DNA of 41,448 nucleotides from Eubacteriales bacterium (GCA_030694905.1 JAUYTY010000024.1:1-41448), one strand, 5' to 3'. Shown: positions 1 through 8,499, counted from the first letter of the stretch. The notes: generated from the sequence alone by a model not told the origin. Program-made: numbers and translations.

Positions 1-282
1 AGGAGCGTGCCGCTGAAAAGCCTTGAGAGCATCATGGTGAGGGAATCCATCGATGTTGTGGTGGTATCAGTGACCATGGATTTCAATCTGAGAAGCGCGG
101 AGCATCTGATCGACACAATAAGGGCATGGAGGCTCAACAAGCAACCGATTGTTATGGTTGGGGGCAATGCCTTAAAAAATGATTCGACAGCTAAGGACTT
201 TCTGAAAGCGGACATATTCGTCAACAGGATAGAGGATCTGGATACGGTGATTGACCAGTTGGAAAGCGATATGCAAAAATAA
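1..282 (+). CDS. C-terminal part of a B12-binding-domain protein (truncated by window edge)
   Basis: The frame is open to the left edge, so the gene starts outside the window; only about 93 C-terminal residues are seen. They resemble the second half of a cobalamin-binding Rossmann domain: a Pro-Leu-x-x-Leu helix, the strand VVVVSVTMDFN, a helix, then IVMVGGNAL and a final strand/helix with ADIFVNRIEDL. This order (SvT strand, GG loop, GAD-like strand) is typical of B12-binding domains in MerR-type light or B12 sensors and corrinoid proteins. The DxHxxG ligand motif would lie upstream and cannot be checked. A terminator follows the stop at once, so this is the last gene of its unit. The whole-protein role (regulator or methyltransferase corrinoid protein) is unknown. 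Confidence 0.6.
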   Translation, partial: RSVPLKSLESIMVRESIDVVVVSVTMDFNLRSAEHLIDTIRAWRLNKQPIVMVGGNALKNDSTAKDFLKADIFVNRIEDLDTVIDQLESDMQK

Positions 283-291
283 ACGATTTGA

Positions 292-328
292 AACAGGTTG
301 GTGTGTCGAATACCCGGCCTGTTTTTTA
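292..328 (+). terminator. Rho-independent terminator after the B12-binding gene
   Basis: AACAGG pairs with CCTGTT, with an inner GGTGT/ATACC helix, followed by TTTTTT. It lies 10 bp after the stop codon. Confidence 0.8.
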
Positions 329-428
329 TTGATTGAATTAAGAAGAGCGGGTAGGAATAATATTGCTTGCAATATTCTGCTGAAAGTATTACACTATAGT
401 TCGTACTTAAGAGAGGTAGGTTTAATAA

Positions 429-2240
429 ATGAGTAAAAAAATAATAAATATTGCAGTGATTGCACATGTAGATGCTGGAAAATCAACTCTGGTGGATGCA
501 TTTTTGAAACAAAGCAATGTTTTCAGAGAGAATCAGCAAGTTGTGGATTGTGTTATGGACAGCAATGATATTGAACGTGAAAGAGGCATAACCATCTATT
601 CGAAAAACTGTTCAGTCATGTATAAGGACATTAAAATCAACATTGTGGACACACCTGGACATGCTGATTTTTCATCTGAAGTTGAAAGAATCATAAAGAC
701 TGTCGATACAGTTATTTTGCTGGTTGATTCAAGTGAAGGTCCTATGCCCCAAACAAGATTTGTTCTTCAGAAATCTTTGGAAAGAGGATTGAAACCAATT
801 CTGCTTATCAATAAAATCGATAAAAAAGATCAAAGGGCTGAAGAAGTGGTTGACATGGTTTTTGATTTGTTTGTTGATTTAAATGCAGATGATGAACAAC
901 TCAATTTTCCAATTCTTTATGGCGTAGCTAGAGATGGTATTGTACAATTTGAATTTGAAGACAAAAAAGTTGACATATCAGCCTTATTTGAGACCATAGT
1001 TGAACATATACAACCATATCCCGACAAGAATGAGGAACCTTTGCAATTTCAAATTTCAGCTCTAGGCTATGATGATTATATTGGAAGACTGGGAATAGGT
1101 AGAATATACAGTGGCAAAATAAAAGAAAATCAAATGGTAGCTATTTCAAAAAGAGATGGCAGCATTGCCAAAAAGAAAATCTCTCAAATTTTTGTTTACG
1201 AGGGCATGCTAAGAACACCTGTGAAGGAAGCTTTCAGCGGTGATATAGTGGTTGTAACCGGGATTCCGGATATTTCAATCGGTGAAACCATTTGCTATGA
1301 GAATCAGGTAATTCCAATGGAACTGATCAACATAGAGGAACCGACCTTGTCCATGAACTTTTTAATCAACGCGTCACCTTTTGTAGGATTGAGCGGTAAA
1401 TATGTGACCACGAGACATCTAAAGGCGAGACTTGAGAAAGAGCTTGAGGTCAACGTGGGATTGCGTGTTGAGGCATTGGAGGATAGCATCGACGGTTTCA
1501 AAGTGTCTGGAAGGGGAGAGCTTCATTTGTCCATCCTGCTTGAGAATATGAGACGTGAAGGCTATGAGGTTGCAGTTTCTAAACCTGAGGTTATTTATCG
1601 GAGAGTTGACGGCAAGTTACAAGAACCTATTGAAAAAGTCATTACCAGCGTCCCGGAAGAGTACTCAGGAGTTGTAATATCGAAACTGAATATCAGAAAA
1701 GGGTTGATGGTAGGCATGTCTCCAGATGGTTCGTTTGTAAAGATGGAGTTTCTGGTACCTACCAGGGGATTGCTTGGTTATAGGACTGAATTCATCAATG
1801 ACACACGGGGCGAAGGTACTCTTGTAAGAAAGTTTGAAGGGTACGAGGGACATAAAGGCGATATACCTCAACGAATCAACGGTGCGCTCATATCTCAGGA
1901 ACAAGGAGAAGCTATGGCTTATTCCCTCGTTAATCTAAGCGAGAGGGGACAATTGTTTATAACACCTGGAACAAAGGTTTATGAAGGAATGATTATAGGA
2001 ATCAACGCTAGAAATGAAGACATGGTTGTCAATCCTTGTAAAAACAAGAAAATGACCAATATGAGAGCTTCTGGAACGGATGATTCACTCAAGTTGTCAC
2101 CCCCAAAGATAATGACGTTGGAAGAAGCCTTGGAATTTATCAACGATGATGAACTGGTGGAGGTTACACCTGATGACATCAGAATCAGAAAAAAGTATCT
2201 GAAAGAACTTGATCGTAAAAGGTCAGGAAAAAACCGATAA
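429..2240 (+). CDS. typA: TypA/BipA ribosome-associated GTPase
   Basis: This 603-residue translational GTPase of the EF-G superfamily binds the ribosome and assists assembly and stress adaptation. Visible motifs: P-loop AHVDAGKST (residues 12-20), switch I RGITIYSKN (52-60), G3 DTPGH (74-78), G4 NKID (128-131), then domain II, the EF-G III/V-like domains and the TypA C-terminal region with FRVSGRGELHLS-like (here FKVSGRGELHLS) and TNMRASGTD. Length matches the family (about 605). The ATG follows GAGAGGTAGG with normal spacing. One oddity: most TypA proteins have DHGKTT in the P-loop, while this one has DAGKST as in EF-G/TetM-like proteins. Full-length similarity to TypA, including the C-terminus, makes the assignment safe. 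It is a single-gene unit with its own terminator. Confidence 0.95.
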   Translation: MSKKIINIAVIAHVDAGKSTLVDAFLKQSNVFRENQQVVDCVMDSNDIERERGITIYSKNCSVMYKDIKINIVDTPGHADFSSEVERIIKTVDTVILLVDSSEGPMPQTRFVLQKSLERGLKPILLINKIDKKDQRAEEVVDMVFDLFVDLNADDEQLNFPILYGVARDGIVQFEFEDKKVDISALFETIVEHIQPYPDKNEEPLQFQISALGYDDYIGRLGIGRIYSGKIKENQMVAISKRDGSIAKKKISQIFVYEGMLRTPVKEAFSGDIVVVTGIPDISIGETICYENQVIPMELINIEEPTLSMNFLINASPFVGLSGKYVTTRHLKARLEKELEVNVGLRVEALEDSIDGFKVSGRGELHLSILLENMRREGYEVAVSKPEVIYRRVDGKLQEPIEKVITSVPEEYSGVVISKLNIRKGLMVGMSPDGSFVKMEFLVPTRGLLGYRTEFINDTRGEGTLVRKFEGYEGHKGDIPQRINGALISQEQGEAMAYSLVNLSERGQLFITPGTKVYEGMIIGINARNEDMVVNPCKNKKMTNMRASGTDDSLKLSPPKIMTLEEALEFINDDELVEVTPDDIRIRKKYLKELDRKRSGKNR

Positions 2241-2251
2241 TGAATAAAACA

Positions 2252-2286
2252 AAAGTGCCTGTAAGATTTCAGGCACTTTATTTTTG
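2252..2286. terminator. Bidirectional terminator between typA and the minus-strand operon
   Basis: AAAGTGCCTG and CAGGCACTTT form a 10-bp stem with an 8-nt loop, flanked by a T-run on the right and an A-run on the left. It can serve typA and the convergent operon ending at 2300. Confidence 0.85.
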
Positions 2287-2299
2287 ATTCAAAATATTT

Positions 2300-2650
2300 T
2301 TATTTAGAAGGCTTCACTCTTATTAACAATATCTCAATTCGTTCATTGTCAAAGTATACCGTTGCGTCATCGGTCATCATGCCAACCAAAGCCAACTCCT
2401 GATTTCTACCATGCTCTCCAGCAAGGCCCCAGAACGTATCTTCCATTTCTTCCTGTCTTTCCAGATGTAGACATTTGACCATCTGGTATATCAATTTCAT
2501 TTTTTCCTTGTCATAATCGCATTTAAATGTCAAGATATAACTATCGTCCATTTCCTGGTAATTCAGATCTATTTTTTTCGCGCCCATAGACTGGAGGTAG
2601 TGTATTATCTCATCAATTATTCTGATAACCTTGGTATTCTCCTTACTCAT
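2300..2650 (-). CDS. Conserved hypothetical protein, 116 aa, coupled to DUF1576 gene
   Basis: I do not recognise a family. The protein is soluble, charged, with an N-terminal helix (IRIIDEIIHYLQSMGAKKIDL), a beta-rich middle (YILTFKCDYD) and a helix KMKLIYQMVKCLHLERQEEMED, ending in a predicted strand IEILLIRVKP. No signal peptide or membrane segment is seen. Its ATG overlaps the stop of the upstream DUF1576 gene (ATGA), indicating translational coupling and probably a joint role with that membrane protein. It is the last gene of a MocR-regulator/DUF1576/unknown operon. The reading frame is supported by this coupling and by the following bidirectional terminator. Confidence 0.7.
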   Translation of the reverse strand: MSKENTKVIRIIDEIIHYLQSMGAKKIDLNYQEMDDSYILTFKCDYDKEKMKLIYQMVKCLHLERQEEMEDTFWGLAGEHGRNQELALVGMMTDDATVYFDNERIEILLIRVKPSK

Positions 2651-3900
2651 CTGGCATCATCATCCTTTCCAAACATTTCGATAATCGGTATTAATACTGC
2701 TGCTGCAAGACCAGCCGCAAAACCATTGTTATATAAATTAAGCCCACCATGAAGATAACCTACATTAAGCACCACTGACGAGTGAACAAATCCTGCAACC
2801 ACACCCCAGTGCCAACCATATTCTCCTGCGATAGGAGCGAGTGCTGTACCAAACAGCGCAGCCAATTGAATAGCTGGATCGTTTATAGAAAATACCTTGA
2901 GCAATGATCCGATAAACACACCTAGAAAAATAGGGAGAATATTTTTTGGATGTTTACCAAATGCACTGAAGCCTGCTATTGTAAAAATTCCACCAATAGT
3001 AGGACCGTTCAAATCACCCTTAATCAACAGGATGTACAATGTGGAAATTATACCGGTAACACCTATATTGATCAATGAAACAGAAAAGCCTTCCAGCTGA
3101 ACAAAATCAGTAATCAAACGACCGGAATAATCCAACAGATTCTTATAATTTTTGAAGGATTTGCCGTTTAGCAAGAATCCAACAAACAGAATAATTACAA
3201 AAAGACTTATAACATAGATACCCAATGTCAAATTGTTGCCACTGGTCCAGATGAATTGAGCAGTGGGTACATAACCGAAAGACCTGATGATTGAAACAAA
3301 TATCAAACCCGTCATACCTGCAGTGAATCCAATATTATAAAGATTGAATCCATGGTGTACATTAATCAGAGATGAGCCTAGCGGTGGTATGACAAATCCT
3401 AATAAGATACCACATATCATACCCAATGGCAAGCTTAATGTCAATGGGAGACTGCTTCCAAAAGCTATTTCTGATACAGCGGGAGCTATGGCTGTGCCAA
3501 ATAATGCCGGTATGAGGAATTTGTTGAATTTCTCTTTCTTGAATCTTGAATAGGCATAAGCACCTAAAATGACAAACCAAACATTGAACAGGTTTTTCCC
3601 AAATAATGCAAACCCTGATATGGTGAATATTGCAGCTATGAATGGACCATTTAGGACTTGCTTTAACTTATACAACAATAATGTGCATAACAGGGTAACC
3701 AATCCGGAATTGACAAAAGCCGCTCCCATGTTTCCCAATCCTATATAATCAGTCACAAGACTTGAAGGTTGGGTTATGATTGAAACCAAGCCGAAGAATA
3801 TTTCATTGAGGCTGTTTTGGGTAAGGCCAAATAGAATTTGGGCGGCAGAAAGTGCTATGACGAAAATGTACTTAGAGTCAAATACCATTTTTTTGTTCAT
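2647..3900 (-). CDS. DUF1576-family multi-pass membrane protein
   Basis: The 417-residue protein has about ten hydrophobic segments and an internal repeat: the pattern NGPFIAAIFTISGFALFGKN near residues 83-102 recurs as GPTIGGIFTIAGFSAFGKHP near 300, and two HHGFNLYNIGFTAG / HGGLNLYNNGFAAG motifs appear in the two halves. This two-fold internal duplication is the hallmark of the DUF1576 family, a transporter-like family without known substrate. It lies 38 bp after the MocR regulator gene and overlaps the 116-residue downstream gene by 4 bp, so the three form one unit. The ATG has an upstream GGAGGTAAC site (reverse strand). Function is inferred only as membrane transport. Confidence 0.85.
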   Translation of the reverse strand: MNKKMVFDSKYIFVIALSAAQILFGLTQNSLNEIFFGLVSIITQPSSLVTDYIGLGNMGAAFVNSGLVTLLCTLLLYKLKQVLNGPFIAAIFTISGFALFGKNLFNVWFVILGAYAYSRFKKEKFNKFLIPALFGTAIAPAVSEIAFGSSLPLTLSLPLGMICGILLGFVIPPLGSSLINVHHGFNLYNIGFTAGMTGLIFVSIIRSFGYVPTAQFIWTSGNNLTLGIYVISLFVIILFVGFLLNGKSFKNYKNLLDYSGRLITDFVQLEGFSVSLINIGVTGIISTLYILLIKGDLNGPTIGGIFTIAGFSAFGKHPKNILPIFLGVFIGSLLKVFSINDPAIQLAALFGTALAPIAGEYGWHWGVVAGFVHSSVVLNVGYLHGGLNLYNNGFAAGLAAAVLIPIIEMFGKDDDAR

Positions 3901-3938
3901 GTTACCTCCGTTGAGAATGATTATATTGAATGCATAGA

Positions 3939-5288
3939 CTAGATTAAGGCATCAAAGGGGATACCGCTATAGGATAATGATATTTCGAAATGCTGTTCAT
4001 GCTTTTTGATAACACTGATATGAAGTCCTTTTGACTTAAAGAAATCAACTATTTCCTGTGCATCACAGTTACTTCTTAATGAGATGACCGTGTGAAGTCC
4101 CGAGTCTGCACTTATTAATTCTATATCATCACCCCACATACTTTCAAGATAATTTTTTAACAAATCCCTTTTTTTACTGTAAATCCGCTTTATTTTTCTA
4201 AGATGCTTATCAATATGACCTTCACCGATGAATTGCGCCAGTGTCAGTTGTTCCAACTTGGAGGAAGACTGGGTGTATTTTTTGGATATTTTGATGTAAT
4301 CTTCCATAAGTCTCAAAGGCAATATCATATAAGATATTCTGAGTGCGGGGGTGAGGATCTTTGAAAATGAACCAAGATAGATGACCCTGTCGTTTTTATC
4401 AAGGCCTTGCAGGCAAGGAACAGGTCTGCTCTCAAATCTTATAAGGCTGTCGTAGTCGTCTTCCAGTATGTATCCTTTTCTGTTTTCGGCCCAGGATAAC
4501 AATTGAAGCCTCTTCTGGATAGGCATCAGCGAGCCGGTGGGATATTGGTGTGAAGGAGAGACGTAGACTATATCAGCATTGGATTTTTCCAAAGCCAAGA
4601 TATTGATGCCATTGTCAGAAACAGGAATATCGATGGTTTTAAATCCATAATCATCGAAAATATATTTAGCTTTTTCATAACCGGGGTATTCAATGGCCGC
4701 AGTGCTGACACTATGTTTCAGAACACCTGCCAATATACCTATGAGATATTGTATTCCTGCCCCCACAACGATTTGGTCAGGATGGGTATGGGCGCCGCGT
4801 GTTGAATTAACAAACCTTGAGACCTCATAACGGAGCTTGTATTCCCCTTGATGAGAGCCGGAACTATATACCTCATCTACAGAATAGAACAATATATTGT
4901 TGTACAATTTCTTCCAGATTTTAAAATCCATGCTGCCGGCATGCACGTTGTCATTGACATAATTGATTTCTTCATAAGATTGCAGATGCGTTGAATCTAA
5001 TAACGGTATTTCCTTCTGATCAGCTTTTCGAGGGAAGTAGTCCTTCAGATCAGTTGCATAATATCCTTTTTTGGGGATGCTTTCCAGATAACCCTCTGTC
5101 AACAACTGGAAATAAGAGTTTTCGACAGTTGTCTTGCTTAATTTAAGTGAAGATGAGGTTTCTCTGATTGATGGCAGCTTATCGCCGTTTTTAATATTTT
5201 GACCTTCAATCTCATCTCGGATGTATTCGTACAATTGGATATAGATAGGCTTTCGGGAAACCTTATCTGGTATGAAATTATAAATCAT
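3939..5288 (-). CDS. MocR/PdxR-type GntR regulator with aminotransferase domain
   Basis: The 449-residue protein has an N-terminal GntR winged helix (residues about 10-75, with LPSIRETSSSLKLSKTTVEN) and a class I aminotransferase-like domain from about 110. The PLP site is intact: SPSHQYPTG (244-252), EDDYDS (276-281) and the Schiff-base lysine in SFSK (K310). MocR proteins sense PLP or PLP-amino acid adducts and act as regulators, for example of vitamin B6, GABA or taurine genes. It is divergent from an ECF S component (102 bp between starts) and leads the operon with the DUF1576 gene, so both are candidate targets. A vitamin B6 link is inference from family behaviour and neighbourhood. Confidence 0.9.
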   Translation of the reverse strand: MIYNFIPDKVSRKPIYIQLYEYIRDEIEGQNIKNGDKLPSIRETSSSLKLSKTTVENSYFQLLTEGYLESIPKKGYYATDLKDYFPRKADQKEIPLLDSTHLQSYEEINYVNDNVHAGSMDFKIWKKLYNNILFYSVDEVYSSGSHQGEYKLRYEVSRFVNSTRGAHTHPDQIVVGAGIQYLIGILAGVLKHSVSTAAIEYPGYEKAKYIFDDYGFKTIDIPVSDNGINILALEKSNADIVYVSPSHQYPTGSLMPIQKRLQLLSWAENRKGYILEDDYDSLIRFESRPVPCLQGLDKNDRVIYLGSFSKILTPALRISYMILPLRLMEDYIKISKKYTQSSSKLEQLTLAQFIGEGHIDKHLRKIKRIYSKKRDLLKNYLESMWGDDIELISADSGLHTVISLRSNCDAQEIVDFFKSKGLHISVIKKHEQHFEISLSYSGIPFDALI

Positions 5289-5331
5289 AATATCACCTCT
5301 GACCTTATTAAAAATATAAAAACTGTATCTT

Positions 5332-5360
5332 TTGAAATGGACACATATGTATTATATTTT
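5332..5360 (+). promoter_or_regulatory. Candidate sigma-A promoter for the ECF S component
   Basis: TTGAAA and TATTTT are separated by 17 bp in the divergent MocR/ECF spacer. A MocR operator is expected here, but no clear repeat could be assigned. Confidence 0.4.
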
Positions 5361-5390
5361 ATTTATAAGATATTTGAAAGGAGTTTTTAC

Positions 5391-5870
5391 ATGAGAGATA
5401 ATAAATCCAGAATTTTAACCACATCGGCACTGATGACAGCCATAGTGTATATTGCAACTTATATCGGTACAGCACTACCTTTTTCGGGGTATGCTCATTT
5501 GGGCGATGCCGCGGTTTTCTTATCAGGTCTTATATTGGGACCTCATTACGGATTTATAGCCGCTGCATTGGGGTCGTCATTGGCAGACGGGTTGAAAAGC
5601 TACGTCATTTATATCCCGGCTACACTTATTCTTAAGGGACTGATGGCCTATCTGACAGGTCGCGTAAGGGACAAAGGGTCGAAAACCATTACGACAGCCA
5701 TGGTTGTTGGCGGATTGATTATGGTATTGGGATATTATCTTTACGAGACGGTTATTTACGGCAACATTCAAGCACCTATCATCAATATACCATGGAATAT
5801 AATCCAATTTGTTATTGGTATAATAGTTGCGAAAATTCTGATAAAACCTTTTACCAGGTTTAAGATATAA
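5391..5870 (+). CDS. ECF transporter S component (vitamin uptake, possibly vitamin B6)
   Basis: The 159-residue membrane protein has five to six hydrophobic segments. The pattern GDAAVFLSGLILGPHYG followed by GSSLADGLKSYVIYIP and ATLILKGLMAYLTG matches the riboflavin-type ECF S-component superfamily, in which a small substrate-binding membrane subunit docks on shared EcfAA'T modules. No EcfA or EcfT gene is nearby, consistent with a group II system. I set the start at the ATG preceded by GAAAGGAG, 64 codons downstream of the longest frame. It is divergent from a MocR/PdxR-like PLP sensor, which suggests pyridoxine or pyridoxamine as substrate; this is inference, and other vitamins remain possible. 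Confidence 0.8.
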   Translation: MRDNKSRILTTSALMTAIVYIATYIGTALPFSGYAHLGDAAVFLSGLILGPHYGFIAAALGSSLADGLKSYVIYIPATLILKGLMAYLTGRVRDKGSKTITTAMVVGGLIMVLGYYLYETVIYGNIQAPIINIPWNIIQFVIGIIVAKILIKPFTRFKI

Positions 5871-5876
5871 TAAGAT

Positions 5877-5905
5877 TTGTTCAAATCAATCCCAGCGTGT
5901 ATAAT
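5877..5905 (+). promoter_or_regulatory. Promoter of the UPF0178 gene
   Basis: TTGTTC, 17-bp spacer, TATAAT, followed by an ATG with GGAGG 31 bp downstream. Confidence 0.55.
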
Positions 5906-5936
5906 GTTTTAGTGATAATAGTTTTACGGAGGCATT

Positions 5937-6407
5937 ATGAAATTAATTGTAGATGGCGATGGATGCCCGCAGAACGCTAGGAAAATTTGCGAAGAATATG
6001 CATCATACTATAATATTGGTATGGTTGTTGTTTCGAGTTATGATCACAATATGCAGGGTGATTTTGAGACGATTATAGTGGATAAAGGCAAAGACTCTGC
6101 AGATTTCAAGGTTATAGAGCTGGCTAGTAAAGAAGATATAGTCATCACTCAAGACTACGGACTTGCCAGCCTGCTGTTGGCTAAAACATACGCCGTATTA
6201 AACCCTGTAGGATTTGAGTATACGGATTCAAATATAGATAAATTGCTGATGACAAGATATTTAGGACAAAAAACCAGAAGAAGCGGCGGCAGGACAAAAG
6301 GACTTAAAAAACGGAAAGCATCGGATGACATTCATTTTGAGGAAGTATTGATATCAACAATAACAAGAAGGATAAAAAACGCTGAAAATTTGAATGAATT
6401 AATATAA
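5937..6407 (+). CDS. UPF0178 (YaiI/YqxD) PIN-like protein
   Basis: The 156-residue protein starts MKLIVDGDGCP and has a second acidic strand VITQDYGLASLLL plus a basic RRSGGRTKGLKKR patch and a C-terminal helix. These are the conserved features of the YaiI/YqxD family (UPF0178), a NYN/PIN-like fold with clustered aspartates that suggest a metal-dependent nuclease; the biological role is not established. Length is normal (about 150). The ATG follows ACGGAGG. It has its own promoter and no clear terminator before the next gene, which also has its own promoter. Confidence 0.9.
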   Translation: MKLIVDGDGCPQNARKICEEYASYYNIGMVVVSSYDHNMQGDFETIIVDKGKDSADFKVIELASKEDIVITQDYGLASLLLAKTYAVLNPVGFEYTDSNIDKLLMTRYLGQKTRRSGGRTKGLKKRKASDDIHFEEVLISTITRRIKNAENLNELI

Positions 6408-6413
6408 TCCTAA

Positions 6414-6442
6414 TTGTATAGTATGAGTTTTTATTATATAAT
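6414..6442 (+). promoter_or_regulatory. Promoter of the zinc-ribbon gene
   Basis: TTGTAT, 17-bp spacer, TATAAT, then AGGAGG before the ATG at 6474. Confidence 0.65.
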
Positions 6443-6473
6443 ACATGTATAGTTTAACTTAGGAGGTATTGAT

Positions 6474-6881
6474 ATGTCAGATTTTTTTGGAAAATTCAAA
6501 AAAGGCTTAGATAAAAGCATCAGCATTGCTAGCCAGAAATCCGGGGAATTGATGGAAGCAGGCAAACTGCAGACACAAATCATATCGTTGAGAAATGATA
6601 AGAAAAATGCCATCAATGAGTTGGGAAAAATAACCTATGAAATGTTGAAGAGTGAAAGTTTTGAATTGGAGGTTCTCGAAGGAAAGTTTAAGGAGATACT
6701 CCAAATAGAAAAGGAACTGGAAGACAAAGAAGATGCAAAGAATAAAGAAGACAATAAAAACGAGAATAAATCCGACACCCCGGTTTCAGAAGAAACTCAT
6801 GTAATATGTCCAAACTGTGGAGCGGTAAATCCTGAAAGCGCAGTCTTTTGTGGAAAATGTGGAACTAAATTAAAAGAGTAA
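6474..6881 (+). CDS. Small zinc-ribbon protein with coiled-coil
   Basis: The 135-residue protein starts with a helix MSDFFGKFKKGLDKSISIAS, continues with a long charged coiled-coil region (about residues 25-85, EVLEGKFKEILQIEKELEDKE cut across heptads), a Lys/Glu/Asn-rich linker and a C-terminal zinc ribbon CPNCGAVN...CGKCGTKL (four cysteines, about residues 112-133). Such short helix plus zinc-ribbon proteins are common in Clostridia and have no defined role. No signal peptide or membrane segment is visible. It is monocistronic, with a strong promoter and terminator of its own. Confidence 0.75.
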   Translation: MSDFFGKFKKGLDKSISIASQKSGELMEAGKLQTQIISLRNDKKNAINELGKITYEMLKSESFELEVLEGKFKEILQIEKELEDKEDAKNKEDNKNENKSDTPVSEETHVICPNCGAVNPESAVFCGKCGTKLKE

Positions 6882-6890
6882 TGAATAGTG

Positions 6891-6925
6891 AAGGCTGTTG
6901 TCCACTTAGGACGACAGCCTTTTTG
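6891..6925. terminator. Bidirectional terminator
   Basis: A 13-bp stem, AAGGCTGTTGTCC with GGACGACAGCCTT (one G-T pair), has a 5-nt loop and a T-run. It sits between two convergent genes ending at 6881 and 6930. Confidence 0.85.
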
Positions 6926-6929
6926 ATTC

Positions 6930-7268
6930 TTATCGCAGCTCGCCATTTACAAGTAATAAACCCTCTTCAATAGGATGGGCATATCCAGTGACGCTATTTT
7001 CCGGTAGGTTTAACTGCCTTTCAACCAATTGAGTAGAAATCTGCAATAATTTCTGTATAAAAGCTTTTCCATTGCCAATACTAGCTTCAACATGAACTGC
7101 GGGATAATCACTGGCATTTCCTCTGAAGAACGTTTCTTTGTCCATGGTCATGAGTATCACATTGACTCTATTTATTTCGAGTGGTGTATGCGTTGAAATG
7201 TCATTTCCTAGTTTTTCAATATCTAGTTTAAACTTAGGGGTGGGTATTTTCACAGTGATAAACGGCAT
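6930..7268 (-). CDS. DUF1904-like tautomerase-fold protein
   Basis: The start is placed at 7268 because AAAGGAGG lies 8 bp upstream, whereas the longer frame (to 7295) has no ribosome site. The resulting 112-residue protein begins Met-Pro (MPFITVKIPT), which would expose an N-terminal proline as in the tautomerase/MIF superfamily. Predicted strand INRVNVILMTMDKETFF, strand AVHVEASIGN and helix KAFIQKLLQISTQLVERQ match the DUF1904 layout. Function is unknown in the family; tautomerase chemistry is an inference from the fold and Pro1. It is a single gene, convergent with the zinc-ribbon gene. Confidence 0.65.
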   Translation of the reverse strand: MPFITVKIPTPKFKLDIEKLGNDISTHTPLEINRVNVILMTMDKETFFRGNASDYPAVHVEASIGNGKAFIQKLLQISTQLVERQLNLPENSVTGYAHPIEEGLLLVNGELR

Positions 7269-7414
7269 AAATGGCCTCCTTTTATTGGTTGTCATGGGTA
7301 ATAAGTATCATGACTAGATTAATACAGTATATATTAAAGAGAAAAAATTTGCTATAATAGGAACAGAAAAAATAATTGCATCAAAAATTAAAGAAATGGA
7401 TATGTGATATATTT

Positions 7415-7990
7415 ATGTTAAAACAAAACATTAAACTGGACCCCAAAAGCTTGTATAGATTCAGTGATGAAAAGATGTGTTTTTTTATAGATGTTCAATT
7501 GGACGGGTATAGGGAGATTTACAATGAGTGGGACTTTTCGCCATTGTATAATAGAGACATAGATGAAGATTTGGCAAAATACCTCAATAATTGCTATATG
7601 GAAATACCATTCAAGGCCAAAACAATAATCAGTATTAGTGTGCCTAAGGAAGTAGAAGACAAGAACAGGGAAGAAAAAAGCATTGAGAGCTTCAAAAACT
7701 ATTTCATGTACCTGATCAGGCTGAAAAACAAAGACAAACAGACATTGAAGAAAAGAATGATTTATTATCTGATTCTAGGCATCGGATTGCTATCGTTGGC
7801 TAATTTTGTTGAAACCATTCAGGTTATGGGCAATTACATTAAAGTTTTATCCCAGGGGTTATTTGTGGGTGGATGGGTACTGTTTTGGGAACTGTTTTCA
7901 AATATTTTTTTTGAATTGAATGATATCAAGAAAGATCTAAAAACCTATTATAAGATGTATAATTCAGATATAGAGTACAATTACAGATAA
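7415..7990 (+). CDS. Hypothetical membrane protein with two C-terminal helices
   Basis: I do not recognise the family. The N-terminal 110 residues are hydrophilic and charged (predicted alpha/beta, cytoplasmic). Two hydrophobic segments follow, MIYYLILGIGLLSLANFVE and VLSQGLFVGGWVLFWELFS, and then a charged tail ending DIEYNYR. The longest frame starts with TTG at 7376, but a TATAAT box at 7363-7368 would put transcription start at about 7375, leaving that codon leaderless. I therefore prefer the ATG at 7415, although its ribosome site is weak (191 residues). No terminator is evident after it. It may act as a membrane-tethered cytoplasmic domain; nothing more can be said. Confidence 0.65.
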   Translation: MLKQNIKLDPKSLYRFSDEKMCFFIDVQLDGYREIYNEWDFSPLYNRDIDEDLAKYLNNCYMEIPFKAKTIISISVPKEVEDKNREEKSIESFKNYFMYLIRLKNKDKQTLKKRMIYYLILGIGLLSLANFVETIQVMGNYIKVLSQGLFVGGWVLFWELFSNIFFELNDIKKDLKTYYKMYNSDIEYNYR

Positions 7991-8023
7991 TTTCTTACAA
8001 AAAATTAATTGTTGAAAAAGCTA

Positions 8024-8051
8024 TTGTTTATAAGGTGTGATATGATATACT
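8024..8051 (+). promoter_or_regulatory. Extended -10 promoter of the lipoprotein gene
   Basis: TTGTTT, 16-bp spacer, TGATATACT (TGn extension plus TATACT). The transcript would start near 8058, 44 nt before the ATG. Confidence 0.6.
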
Positions 8052-8101
8052 AATCAATGGACAAAATTTTAGCATTTAGCAATATTAAACCAGGAGAATT
8101 T

Positions 8102-8482
8102 ATGAAACGGATAAGAAAAATTGGTTTCCTGACATTGATACTGATAACTGTTGTTTTAACAGCATGTGCTGGTGGAAGACATAAAATACAGAATGGGAAA
8201 ATATATGATGAGGCAGGTTTGCTTCAAGGAGACTACGGGCTGTTCAATGGCAGCTATTACAAGACGCTTGAACTAAAGGAAGGCAGCCGAATAATATTTG
8301 GGTATGCCGTTGGCACCATGGCCGGTGAGTTGACAGCTTATTTTGGAGATAAAAAAGGCGACAATAAAATCGAGATAGAAGATAGTCTGATTTATGAGAT
8401 TCAAGAGACGGGCTCTTATCGGATAGAAGTTGTCGGGAAGGATCATTCAGGTGCTTTTGCTATAGAATGGGAACTGGATTGA
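8102..8482 (+). CDS. Small lipoprotein, unknown function
   Basis: The ATG at 8102 has CAGGAGAATT upstream and gives a classic lipoprotein signal: MKRIRKIGF, a hydrophobic stretch and the lipobox LTAC (cysteine at residue 20). The longer frame from 8057 lacks a ribosome site and buries the signal. The mature part (about 107 residues) looks beta-rich: GSYYKTLELKEGSRIIFGY, ELTAYFGDKKG, SYRIEVVGKDHSGAFAIEWEL, reminiscent of small extracellular beta-sandwich domains found in clostridial lipoproteins. It is predicted to sit on the outer face of the cytoplasmic membrane. It is monocistronic with its own promoter and terminator. Confidence 0.8.
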   Translation: MKRIRKIGFLTLILITVVLTACAGGRHKIQNGKIYDEAGLLQGDYGLFNGSYYKTLELKEGSRIIFGYAVGTMAGELTAYFGDKKGDNKIEIEDSLIYEIQETGSYRIEVVGKDHSGAFAIEWELD

Positions 8483-8499
8483 TTGGATAAATCATATAT

